Shown here in pieces: positions 1 to 10,154 of a stretch of 34,685 nt of DNA. Location of the stretch: the NCBI GenBank assembly GCA_013115125.1, contig JABANN010000370.1:1-34685 (forward strand), written 5' to 3'. Numbering within the stretch: the first letter of the stretch is position 1; each line of letters opens with the position of its first letter. The notes beneath the pieces are model-generated. The model ran no database searches. It was not told the DNA's origin and saw nothing but the letters and a program-made list of their open reading frames with translations. The translations under genes and the position numbers were made by a program. The stretch is from Perkinsus olseni (Eukaryota > Perkinsozoa > Perkinsida).

Positions 1-372
1 CGCGTACACAACACTTTCACCAACGGGAAACCTCGTTGGTCGGACCCAAGCGCCGCGAGTGAGAGGATTTAAGATGTGGTAGGAATCCTGATGAAAAGAC
101 TGAATGAAGTCTAGGCCTGGCTTGTGAGCAGTAGCAGCAGCCTCCATAAGCCCTGACGCCGTGGCTTGAGTGATTGACGATTGATGCTATTGAAGTATTA
201 TTGTAAATGCGGCAGAGTGGATTCTTCCAACTTCAAACCCCAGATCCTCTACTACCACGTGACCCCGATAAGATCCTCAGTGGATACGAGGTAGCACTCA
301 GTTCTCGGTCTGGTCATCAATAGCCATCTGCAGGTTCACAACACCTTTGTAGACTTCCGAGGGCCCAGGCCT
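1..372. other. no gene recognised
   Basis: I see no convincing coding stretch, RNA gene or repeat here. The first exon of the next gene could begin in this region, because its upstream boundary is not clear. Confidence 0.4.
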
Positions 373-2011
373 ATGTTCATCCATCATTCAACAGCACCCG
401 CTGCTGTATTCCGGACTACAAGACTATCAAGGCCATCACTACCATCTCCTGAGATGCCCTTGACCGTGGGCCCGCCAACTTCACCCCAGAAGATAGTTCA
501 GGTAGTAGTAGATGGTCGTGTTATGCTGGTCCATCATAGCACGATGCTGTTGTTCCAGTCTCCTTTCAAGTGGGCTGATGAAGTCCCAGGTGAATCGACA
601 GCCTCCCTTGGTAGCATACCCACTATTGGATATCTACTACGACGCTACATTGTATTCTCAGTGATGCCGTCTCCCCAGAGTGCCGCAACAGCGCCGACAG
701 TTGTCGTTGAGGCTGCTGGGATGTGTGATTGGTCACCCTTCACTACTGCCTCCAGGTGGACTCCACCCAAACGGTAGTAGTATCATAACGCGGCCGCTCC
801 TACCTCTTCTGCTCGACTCAGTGTCCAAATCGCCTCCACTCCTCCGGTGCAATATATCGTACCTCCAGCTTCATCTTTCACGTCGAAGCAGTCGTCTAAG
901 AGACAGCAGGCGCCACCTCCTGAGCTACGGGATGTCTCACCAGGCCCTATATCCTCACCATTACCACCATGTGTGGCCACGTCACCAACGCTTTTCAATA
1001 CTACTACGAGTTCGCCGATCGGTCCACCAGCAATCATGGACTGGCGGGTGGAGTCGATGTACTCTCCGGCGTCTGTTAAGTGGGATGATCGTGACAATGG
1101 TCAGTACCGAGGACGCCATTCGTAATGTCACTAACTGATGCATAATCCTGGAGCCGTATCCGTGACTCAGATTCTATCCACCCCGGAGGCGTCTCTTCCA
1201 ACGGGAGGCTCATCATGGCGGAGGGACTATGCTGGTGATGACACAATAGCGTAGTGACGTTATCTTTATCATCGATATCAGGACGAAGCATCATCGTGCA
1301 GCCCCTCATGGAATGGTGACGGGGTTAGAAGTGCTGGCATACTACCCTACAGCCCCTCCAGGATGTCTGCTTCTCCGAGCTCGGTGGTGTTTGGAAACTC
1401 CCCCAACACTCGGCAAGATGATCATCATGGTATGTGTATCCTCTTCGCCCCAAACGGTACATTCCATCACAGGTTCTACTGCATGGACAGTTATATGGAT
1501 CGATGAGGTGGCATTCAAGAGTGATGCCAAGGCGAAGAAGGATGGTCTATCGGAAAGGTTTAAGGTGGGCCTTGTCGTCGTCAGCACCATATGGCCACGT
1601 GTAGTGGTGAGCGGCGGTAGGTGAGGGTAAAGGCCTACAAATCATCGGAGAAATGTATCCGAGCCTTCGACAAAAGATATAAGGAAAGGCCACCAAGCTA
1701 TGGTCATGTACAGAAGCAGATAGTGAGATCGTCGTCAAGCTAGCGTCCCAGCCAATGCATCTTTATCAGATTGTGGTCAGCGAAGGCAATGCAGAAGAGT
1801 TGTTGGATTATCTCCATCGTGGGAAGGAGTGGCTGGCTCAAAAGCTCATCATATTGGGGGTAGTAATGGTAGACAGGGCTCATTGGGCATGGATTCTATG
1901 CAGCCTACGAGTGGTCAACTCAGAAGGCGAAGTAAACTTATCTCGGCAACTGCTCGGAATTGGGACCAACTCATGGGAGTCGTTGGGAGGACTCTTCGTG
2001 AGGCGTCGTGA
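373..2011 (+). CDS. unrecognised multi-exon protein (Pro/Ser/Thr-rich, then Lys-rich)
   Basis: The function is not recognised. Coding-like pieces join through short GT..AG introns: 502-558 (57 nt), 611-661 (51), 774-821 (48), 1100-1170 (71), 1430-1472 (43), 1565-1620 (56) and about 1723-1769 (47). The first part is rich in Pro, Ser and Thr (for example APPPELRDVSPGPISSPLPP). Later exons are charged, for example WIDEVAFKSDAKAKKDG and EKCIRAFDKRYKERPPSYG, and the likely end is QLMGVVGRTLREAS before TGA. Phases agree across the 774-821, 1430-1472 and 1565-1620 introns. The joins at 1170-1290 and 1770-1850 remain unclear because two frames compete. The ATG at 373 is only the first one in the frame; an upstream exon is possible. 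I am fairly sure a gene is present and unsure of its exact structure. Confidence 0.45.
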
Positions 2012-2186
2012 CGGCCATAAACACAATTAATGCATGTGTATTAAAGTGAACAAGTATTGTTAACTGCTTATGCTACCACTTACCTGCCACTACCTTACAT
2101 CATCATTAACTCACTTCGGAGATTTCACTGCTCATAGTGGTCTCCATCTTGCGATGTCAACTTCTATCATCCTTCGTTAATACTAC

Positions 2187-5100
2187 ATGAAAGACGATAA
2201 TTTTACTACTACCATTGCCTTGTGTTCAGCATGGGCCCTGCTAACGCTTTTGCCTGACTTCGTTCAACCACTGCAGTTTTTCCCCTTCACTATGGCTACT
2301 AGTGAGGGCTCTTCTTCCTCTGCTGAGAGCGGGCCTGAGGGGGGTAGTGTGGGCCAGCAAAAGCAGCGAGGTATGGGATCAGTCCCGGTGTGGGTTGGGG
2401 CGAAGTATCCTGCCAAATGTGTGAAGAATGAGATACATAATATACTTACTGTACTGAAGCTGGAGAAGAGTGAGAGGTCTTGGTCACATCGGTCGGCCAT
2501 ATTCCGTGAGGGTGCCATAAAGCAGTTTCAAGCCCTATTCGACGAGCTTACCTATCTTGACGACTTCAATGAGTTCGACACTGTGCGCTACTTGGCACCG
2601 TTTTTAAATGTTATCCAAAGCGAGGACGCCAGTGGTCCTCTCACTGCTGTGGCTCTGGATAGTGTTAATAAGTTCGTATCATTTGGTTTGATACCGACTG
2701 ATAAGATGGGCCCTAAGGCTATCAATACTCTGGTGGCTGGGGTTATCAACTGCCGCTTTGGTGCCGAGGGTACACCTGATGATGAAGTCGTTTTATTGAA
2801 GATGATAACAGTACTTGTTGATGCACTGAGATGTCCCACAGGGGCCCAACTCACTGATGCTTGCGTATGGCAGATGGTAAGGAAGATACATCAAGTAGCC
2901 AAGCAGCCTATGGGGCTATCACATCTGCTCAGGAGTAGTGCTGAGCAGCAGCTTACACTCATAGTATTGACCGTCTTCAATCAGCGTGGTGGTGGGTGTA
3001 CACCTCCTAGTGGTGGGAATGGCTACTCAGTATCAGCTAGGTATTGTCTACTACGGTATATGGCCTTCCTTATGACAGCTGGTTTCCCAGGCTCGGAGGG
3101 CCCAGAGGGGCAGAGGAATTCGGTCACCACCCAGCAGGGCAACACCTCGTCTTCGTCATCAGTCCGATCGAGGACACCACAGAGAGGGACCCCACCGCAG
3201 CAGTATCGTCACGCTAGGGCCCCTAGTCCTGAGCCTTACGGCGGTAGTGACCCTGAGGCTGAGATGAGAGATCTTTTTGAAGAGGGTGGCAGACTATCAC
3301 TAGGAGGACCCTTCAAGGCATCAGACTCTGTCGAAGCAGCAAAGGCCATGGAGGAGACTAGGTCCCTTGGACTGAGCCTGCTCAATGTAGCGCTGGAGAC
3401 CGGTGGGGCTGATATGTGCAACCATGAAGCACTCATATCTGTTATACAGAATGATATCTGCAAGGCTCTTCTTATGAACTCTACTGCTAATGAGAGCCTT
3501 CGGGTGTTATCGGCTACGTTAAGGGCGGTATTTAACTTATTCCAGCATTTCAAGCGGCACCTCAAGGTACAGTTGGAGATCTTCTTCACCAGTATCCACC
3601 TAAAGATGGTACCAGCATCAGGGAATATGTCGATGGACCAGAGAGAGCTAGCATTGGAGTCCCTATTGGAGTTCTGTCGAGAACCGGAGCTGATGGTAGA
3701 GCTGTATGAGAACTACGACTGCGATGTCCATTGTACTAATCTATTCGAGAGGTTAGTCAAGCTGCTCATGAGTGTTGCTAATGATACCGAGCCGGTTACT
3801 GAGGAGAGGGCGGCTGGAGAGGCATCACCTGCTGTGCAGAATGAGCGGAAGAAGAACTTGGCGAATATGGCCTTGAATGGTCTATTGGCGATAGTTAGAG
3901 GCATTGCGGTCCGTACTGAGCAGGCTTCGAAGGAGCTGTCTACCCAAGGGAATCTACCAGCCCTAACGCGTACGGATACACAGCCTGTGGACGTGGATGA
4001 TACAGCACAGCAAGGGGCGAAGCTTGAGCTCAGGAAGGAGCAGAAGCGAAGGTTGGCCCTGGCTGCTCAGGCATTCAACTCTAGTCCCACCAAGTGTGTA
4101 CCAACCCTGCAGTCTTTGGGCCTCCTTCCCGACCCTATCACTGCCAAGGCCTTTGCACATTTCTGTCGGCATACCCCAGGCCTCGATATGAAGGTACTGG
4201 GAGAGTTCCTGGCCAAGAGACAGGACTTCAATGGTGAGATCAGGAAGGAGTTTATGAGCTCTTTCAAGTTCGCTGGTATGCCGGTAGTAGAGGCCCTTAG
4301 GCTTATGTTGGCTACCTTCCGACTGCCTGGTGAGGCTCAAGAGATCGAGAGAATTGTTGAATCATTCTCTCTGGCCTACTTCGGGGCCCAACAGAAGGCA
4401 CCATCTGAAGAGGGTCCTGATGCTAGGCTAGTGTACAGGGAGTGCGAGGTTGATGCTGATGGCAACCCGACTGACCCTGTTGTGATGCACTCTTCTGACA
4501 CGGTATTCATACTGAGCTACTCGTTGATCATGCTGAATACCGATCTGCACAATCCAATGGTGAAGAATAAGATGTCATTGGAGGAGTTCAAGCGCAACAA
4601 CAGAGGCATCGATGCTGGTAGGGATCTCGACTCGGACTTCCTCACGGATATCTACAACTCCATCCATGACGAGGAGATACGCCTTTTCGACTCGGCCCCA
4701 GGAGCGGAGAGGATAGTGGACCAGAGAGAGTGGGATAACCTGATGAGGAAGTCCTATGAGGTTGGGGAGTTCTCATTGGCAACTGGTGGTAGCTGGTCTC
4801 TAGCACACGATAAGGCAATGTTCAAGGTGGTATGGAATGATGGTGATATCTTGGATAGCTTATCGAGGTCCTTCGCTACCGCTGATGCCTTCCAAGTCTC
4901 CTTAGCTGGGTGGATAGATCTGGCCCGTGCAGCTGCCCTACTCCGCCATGCTGATGCTTTCAATAAGATTGTGTGCCGTCTTAGTGAGTTCTTCTCGCCG
5001 CCGTTGACCGTCAGATTCCAGCTAGCCGCGCAGACTCTGGGCATGTGGCTCCGAGAATATGGCTTCCTTCTACAGGACAACGGATGGAGGGCCATAATGA

Positions 5101-6953
5101 GCTGGCTCGCTGGCCTCTGGGCACTAGGCTTGCTACCGGATAGTTTATCCGAGTTGGAGGACTTTGTTGACTCCCATGGCAAGCCTTTGGTATCTATTGC
5201 TCCTGAAGCCTTCCAACCTCCAGGAATGGCCCCCTTGTTGAAGTCGACACGTAGCCACTCCCAGAGTGAGGATGCTGCTAACAACAGCGGCTTCCTTGCT
5301 GTACTGTCAAGCTACTTCGGTGGTGTTAGTGACTCGGATAGTGAGGATGGTGACGAGGGTGACGAGGCTATCTCCCCAACAGCCTCCCTCAGGAAGGCTG
5401 AATCAACGGTATCTCAAGTTATGCCACTGGAAGCTGTTCTATCAGCACCGCACAGTGCTACACCAGAGGGTGTGGATAATGTCGAGACCCATCTCAAGAA
5501 GCAGCTGGTGATGGATCCTGTTAGACTGGCGGACTGCTTCTCCGCTGACCGTATAAGGCTTTTGGGTATACCTAGCCTCAAGGCCTTGGTCACTGTCTTG
5601 TGCAAGGAAGCTTCATGGGTACCAGAGCAAGATCCCCCAGGTGGTTCTTGGCAACCCTGGGCTCAGTGGCGTAAAGTGGCGGACCCTGTCATGAACTTGG
5701 AGATCCTCACTACGGTGACTACATCGGTCTATGTGTCCAGTGCGGAGCCTAACCTCTGCCGTGATGTTGCTGCACCCCACCTCCTCTCTCTGCTTCAGTA
5801 TGCTCATGAACTGCCAGATGAAGCTCTGGAGAATCCTGCCTTTTTGGAGAGGGCCGCGGTGAATGCTATGAGGATTTGCGTAAGGCTCATAGAAGCCGAC
5901 GATGGTTTGCCTTCTGTGCGAAGTCTACTGCTCAGCCTGGCCTCCCTCCCAAAGGAGGTCTTCGCCAGGGTGGCAGAGCGGGCGGCCAGTGGTTTACTTT
6001 TATTAGTTCGTCAACGACAACCTGACGAGGATACTCTCAGTGCGATCCTTGCTCTACTGCAAGCGATAGCCGAATGTCCATCGACTTCAGCGGTCTCCTT
6101 CAACTTCGCTATGCAGTGTGTATCCCATCTTGCTAATTCGGGCCTCTCTCCGGCGTCATCTCTCCTCTACATATCCCTTACACGTGTGCTGTGTGCGTTC
6201 TCCATCTGCCAACTTGACGAGTCCCTAGCCGGCAAGTCACTGGACGTACTGTCAGCATTACTACCGGCTGTGATATCTCAGGCCAATGGCGAGCTCGATG
6301 AGTGGCTCCCGTTGTGGATCCCTACTGTGACCTCTGTCGCCACTATTATCGTGCGTACTAAGCACGAGGCCTTGGTTGGTCGGGCTGAGAACACACTACG
6401 GGTTCTGTTACTGGAGGGTCCGCAGAACCAGATACCTCCTCAGTATTGGGTTAAGCTCGTCACGGATATCTTCATACCATTATTACAGCAATATCATTCT
6501 GCTACTCTCAGCAAGGTGGCTCTAAGAGTTGTCCTCTATCATCTCTCCAAGTCCCAGGGTTTATGGGGCCATCCTATACCATCTCTAGTGGACGCTGTCT
6601 GCAAGTGCCCCGGCGCCGATCTCGATGAGGGTCTTGTGCAAGGCGTTCGTAACCTCCTTATGGTCACTGCAACAGACCCTGACCTGAGGGACACTGATAC
6701 TGCTCATCAGCTGCTCACTATCGTAAGGACCCTACTCCCCGTGGCTGCCGAGGGGTTGGAAAGCATCCTCAACTGGGGACAGCAGGAGGAGGAGTCTGAG
6801 AATGGCCGGAGCCCTGATGCTGGTGGCGCACCGGTAGAGAATGAGCCTACCCAGAGTAACGGTGTTACACAAGTTGATGGTGTATCCCCCAAGGGTTCGG
6901 CTAACGAGGAGTTCGAGGAGAACCAAGCTCCAGTAGAGCCTCCTGAAATGTGA
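2187..6953 (+). CDS. GBF1/GNOM-type ARF guanine-nucleotide exchange factor (Sec7 domain)
   Basis: It activates ARF GTPases by GDP/GTP exchange on Golgi/ER membranes, which drives coat recruitment. In one uninterrupted 1588-aa frame I see a HUS box (NYDCD, residues 509-513, followed by NLFERLVKLL) and a Sec7 domain at about 630-820. The Sec7 domain has the FRLPGEAQ motif with the catalytic Glu at 716, and SYSLIMLNTDLHNP at 777-790. After Sec7, WDNLMRKS and the helical HDS-like region resemble GBF1/GNOM more than BIG. The four positions that set brefeldin A sensitivity in this family read Tyr778, Ser779, Asp786 and Met796, the sensitive combination. The length is close to GNOM and GBF1. The first 35 residues include a hydrophobic stretch unusual for a cytosolic GEF, so Met36 (ATG at 2292) may be the real start. 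The tail is acidic and low in complexity. Unlike its neighbours it shows no intron. Confidence 0.93.
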   Translation: MKDDNFTTTIALCSAWALLTLLPDFVQPLQFFPFTMATSEGSSSSAESGPEGGSVGQQKQRGMGSVPVWVGAKYPAKCVKNEIHNILTVLKLEKSERSWSHRSAIFREGAIKQFQALFDELTYLDDFNEFDTVRYLAPFLNVIQSEDASGPLTAVALDSVNKFVSFGLIPTDKMGPKAINTLVAGVINCRFGAEGTPDDEVVLLKMITVLVDALRCPTGAQLTDACVWQMVRKIHQVAKQPMGLSHLLRSSAEQQLTLIVLTVFNQRGGGCTPPSGGNGYSVSARYCLLRYMAFLMTAGFPGSEGPEGQRNSVTTQQGNTSSSSSVRSRTPQRGTPPQQYRHARAPSPEPYGGSDPEAEMRDLFEEGGRLSLGGPFKASDSVEAAKAMEETRSLGLSLLNVALETGGADMCNHEALISVIQNDICKALLMNSTANESLRVLSATLRAVFNLFQHFKRHLKVQLEIFFTSIHLKMVPASGNMSMDQRELALESLLEFCREPELMVELYENYDCDVHCTNLFERLVKLLMSVANDTEPVTEERAAGEASPAVQNERKKNLANMALNGLLAIVRGIAVRTEQASKELSTQGNLPALTRTDTQPVDVDDTAQQGAKLELRKEQKRRLALAAQAFNSSPTKCVPTLQSLGLLPDPITAKAFAHFCRHTPGLDMKVLGEFLAKRQDFNGEIRKEFMSSFKFAGMPVVEALRLMLATFRLPGEAQEIERIVESFSLAYFGAQQKAPSEEGPDARLVYRECEVDADGNPTDPVVMHSSDTVFILSYSLIMLNTDLHNPMVKNKMSLEEFKRNNRGIDAGRDLDSDFLTDIYNSIHDEEIRLFDSAPGAERIVDQREWDNLMRKSYEVGEFSLATGGSWSLAHDKAMFKVVWNDGDILDSLSRSFATADAFQVSLAGWIDLARAAALLRHADAFNKIVCRLSEFFSPPLTVRFQLAAQTLGMWLREYGFLLQDNGWRAIMSWLAGLWALGLLPDSLSELEDFVDSHGKPLVSIAPEAFQPPGMAPLLKSTRSHSQSEDAANNSGFLAVLSSYFGGVSDSDSEDGDEGDEAISPTASLRKAESTVSQVMPLEAVLSAPHSATPEGVDNVETHLKKQLVMDPVRLADCFSADRIRLLGIPSLKALVTVLCKEASWVPEQDPPGGSWQPWAQWRKVADPVMNLEILTTVTTSVYVSSAEPNLCRDVAAPHLLSLLQYAHELPDEALENPAFLERAAVNAMRICVRLIEADDGLPSVRSLLLSLASLPKEVFARVAERAASGLLLLVRQRQPDEDTLSAILALLQAIAECPSTSAVSFNFAMQCVSHLANSGLSPASSLLYISLTRVLCAFSICQLDESLAGKSLDVLSALLPAVISQANGELDEWLPLWIPTVTSVATIIVRTKHEALVGRAENTLRVLLLEGPQNQIPPQYWVKLVTDIFIPLLQQYHSATLSKVALRVVLYHLSKSQGLWGHPIPSLVDAVCKCPGADLDEGLVQGVRNLLMVTATDPDLRDTDTAHQLLTIVRTLLPVAAEGLESILNWGQQEEESENGRSPDAGGAPVENEPTQSNGVTQVDGVSPKGSANEEFEENQAPVEPPEM

Positions 6954-7069
6954 TGATGATGATACTGTTGTCTATATACTCTTGTTATACTTACTATGAT
7001 GTTCATGAATCGTGTTAACTCAATAGAGAGCTTTGGGATAGATCAGTTGGTGTAGTACAAATAATTCAG

Positions 7070-7108
7070 CATCATCATCATCAGCATCATCATCATCATC
7101 ATCATCAG
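7070..7108. repeat. CAT trinucleotide repeat, interrupted by CAG
   Basis: The sequence shows four CAT units, a CAG, then seven more CAT units and a CAG. It lies between the ARF-GEF stop and the next gene start, probably in a UTR. Similar CAT/GAT runs recur elsewhere in the window. Confidence 0.9.
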
Positions 7109-7204
7109 ATCGTGTGCTTCTGGCCACTAACTGTAATTGTCGTCTATCACGCAGTTCAGGCCCTCCTCGTGTCCCTCTTAGTGGTTTGTCCGACATCAGA
7201 GGAG

Positions 7205-10043
7205 ATGGCCCAGCAGGCTACCCCGTATCGAACGCCCCTTGCGGAGCTCTTCTCACTCAAAGTCATCATTGATGGCTGCGTGTACCATATACCCTTGCCT
7301 GGACACGTCGAGTGTGAGTCCATCACATTCAGCCGTCTGCATCCCCGTCTTGTGCTACTCTCCTGTCAGGTCACTCTCCCACTCACAATATCGATGTGCT
7401 AGTCACTAGGAAGCCACGCCGGAAGCGGTTAGGACGTCCAAGAGGCCGGAGTGAGAGGAGGTGGCCTTCTGCGCACGATTTGCGCCCGTCCACGGCTCCA
7501 GAAAGGAGGCACCCAAGTCGTGGAAGTAAGCATTGCGCTCAGCCTTCAAAGTTCGGTCGATGTTTATCCAGCGACCTGTTGCAGTTCACCATTGTCAACT
7601 TTGATACCTCTCAGGATCGTCCTGGCGGGACTTGAGGGCCGACTTATCCTATATACCACCAAGGAGTGGCCTCTCCCCTCTCAAGCGGAAGCGCATCTTG
7701 CTCGGCCGGATCAGCGATATCAGCAAGCTTTGCCGGATGTCGGGCTTGAAAGGCCTCCCTGACACGACAACACCTAAGATGTACGCCCAGCAGGTGAGCA
7801 GCCACGCCTTGCACGGACCACTACTTCGTCTCTCATGCGCAGTTCCTCAACCTACCAGCTGATACTAACCTATCCCTGGGTCGTGACGATGCTGTCGTTG
7901 TGGTATCAGCTATAATAGATTGGTTGGAAGAGCCTTTGGGGTCGCTGTGGCACTTTCACATTGAGTTGGGCGACAAGCCTGGCTCGCCTTCAACTCTCTT
8001 CTTCGTACACGATGGGCTAAAGAATGTTACTAGTAAGGTTCATCAGGACGGAAGCCAACGTATCTTGCCTTCCAGACTTACATCCTGATCACTTGCCCAT
8101 GATGAGGCTCATCGAGTTCTACCTCTATGTATCCCAGCGTTGCCAGCAATGGGGGCGGAGGTCTGTAGCGGATAGTACTTCAGCACAGTCTGTGGAGGGA
8201 TCCTCGGTGTCACACTCCAAATCAGTCGTAGCGTTGTTGGAAAGATCAATAAAGAGGGTTCATGTCAGGTAGGCAGAGGATACGATACGAAGCCGCTGCC
8301 GCTCTTGTCACTTCTCCTTGGCCTTCAGGGCTCAAAGGTTCATCACCCTGCTCAAGTGCCGCGGAGGCGTCTCGGCCCTCGGGACTTGGCAGAACTGGGC
8401 TAACTTCCAGGACTATGAGCTCTCAGACGTGGACGATGTTGGGAGATTAGGTCGGAGGGAAGTAACACTTATCGAGGACGAAGTACAGTACTTGTCGCTG
8501 CATGAGCGCATGACCCTCAGTGGGTGGGCCATCAGGTTCATCGTCAGCGAGACAGGTTGGTGTTGGGTATGCGGCATGTCGTAGCAAGGCTAGGAGTTTT
8601 GCGGTTGGATGGATCCAACCTGATAGATAATGATGAGCTTGGTAGTGAGCGCGATTGATGATAGCCTGCAGCGGTCAGTACGCTCAGGTTCTCGGCCTGG
8701 GTTTGCAGCCCTTTATAAAGTGGTAGCAGTGGCGGCACAGGACATGAGACGAAAAGCAGGCACCACTGCTACCAACGATGGGGCCTCTGTTGATGGTCAC
8801 AGTGCTACTCAACAGCGGCCTCGTTCAGCAACGGTCGATGAGAACTGGGGAATCTTGGGTGCTAAGAGCTGGCTCAGGGCAACCTATCAGCCCGTTAAGT
8901 TATCGGAGTATAGCGAAGATGACATTTCCTCAGACGAGGACGAGAAGGTAGAAGTCCCCATGTAAATCATCAATTGTGACCGTCCTTGATTATTGTTAGG
9001 ATTTGCCGATTGAGGATAAGCGATTCCAAAAATTGACTCGGAAATTGGAGATAGACCCGAATGCTGCCAGGATGATTCAAGCTGCTTTCACCAGTTTGAT
9101 GACAGCAGAGGGGTCTAGGACGATGGACAAGAAGGCATTCCTTCAGTTGTGCAGGAGGTGTATTCTCTATAAAGTGAGCGAACACACCTCGATGGACTCC
9201 GTTGCCGCGGAATGGTTCGCGGAACTCGATGTTGATGATGATGGTCAAGCTAGCTTGAAGGACATACTGAAATGGTACAAGAAATTCTCGCTCCATCGGG
9301 ACAGCTCGAGGAGCATCATGCGACGGAAGCAGCAGCCTAAGATGAAGAGAAAGAAAACTTTGAAATCGAAGATCCGCGCCATAATGAATATCTCGAAGAC
9401 TTGTAAGGGGGAGGGTAAGGTACATCAGAATGCCCGGGAGGCCGGTACTCCATCGCGGCCAACATCTACCGGGGAAGAGAAGAACGCAGTCGGGTTGGCT
9501 CGGTTGAAGAGCCAGAAAAGTGTCAGAATTGAGGCGACTGAAGACTCAGAGGTGGACGTACCCAAACACGCGATCTCCCGCTGGCTGCAGTCTAGTGCTA
9601 CCGTCGGCAGCTCGGGGTGTGATGCAAACTCGGAGGCGAGTATGAGCGCTAGGGATCGGATTGCTGTTAGGCGGGATCGGGGTCCTCTACCAGTGATCAG
9701 GGGCAGTAAACGGGATATGCAACGGTACCGTCAACAACAAGAAGACATAGCTGATGAGATACGTCATATGAACGGGGCGAGCCCAGTAGATCAACCGAAG
9801 TCCCAAACCTTCTTCAAAGCTGCGGCTGGGCTTGGGACTAATCTACGGCGAGTTGATAGGCAGCTGGTCGAGGAGATCAAAGCAGGGGTGAAGGCTCCCA
9901 GGCCTCGGTCCAGAGAGGCTAAGTTGCTCTTGAAACGAAAGCCTGACGTCTTGAGGCCGTTGACCAAGGTGTGTAGTCAAAGACGTGTAGTAGATAGCAG
10001 AATACCTACCAAGCATGATCCTGGAAAGCGATCCGGGACGTAG
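7205..10043 (+). CDS. EF-hand protein, multi-exon, otherwise unrecognised
   Basis: I infer a calcium-responsive protein of unknown role. The start is the ATG at 7205 (MAQQATPYRTPLAELF). Exons join in phase through introns at 7314-7369, 7526-7614, 7794-7842, 8033-8075, 8269-8328 and 8948-8999. The joins at about 8520-8690 are not settled; a 32-nt intron at 8524-8555 fits the phase. The middle contains globular-looking sequence such as DDAVVVVSAIIDWLEEPLGS and MMRLIEFYLYVSQRCQQW. The last exon holds one clear EF-hand loop, DVDDDGQASLKD, after EWFAEL; its twelfth position is Asp instead of the usual Glu. A long basic tail follows (MRRKQQPKMKRKKTLKSK), ending at TAG 10041-10043. A helix pair before the loop (ARMIQAAFTSLM) could be a second, degenerate EF-hand. 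No known family could be named. Confidence 0.65.
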
Positions 10044-10154
10044 CCGCCGTTGTGTGAAGTAAACCATTATGTGGTCGCGTTGTAGTGAATAAGGTGGGCA
10101 GTGCATACAGACGGGTCAGTATTGAGCTCCGCTCATCTCGTCCTTCTCCGAGAT

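Noticed and set aside
4754-5284. Minus-strand frame of 176 codons.
   Set aside because: It is a shadow of the ARF-GEF coding sequence, which has clear family matches.
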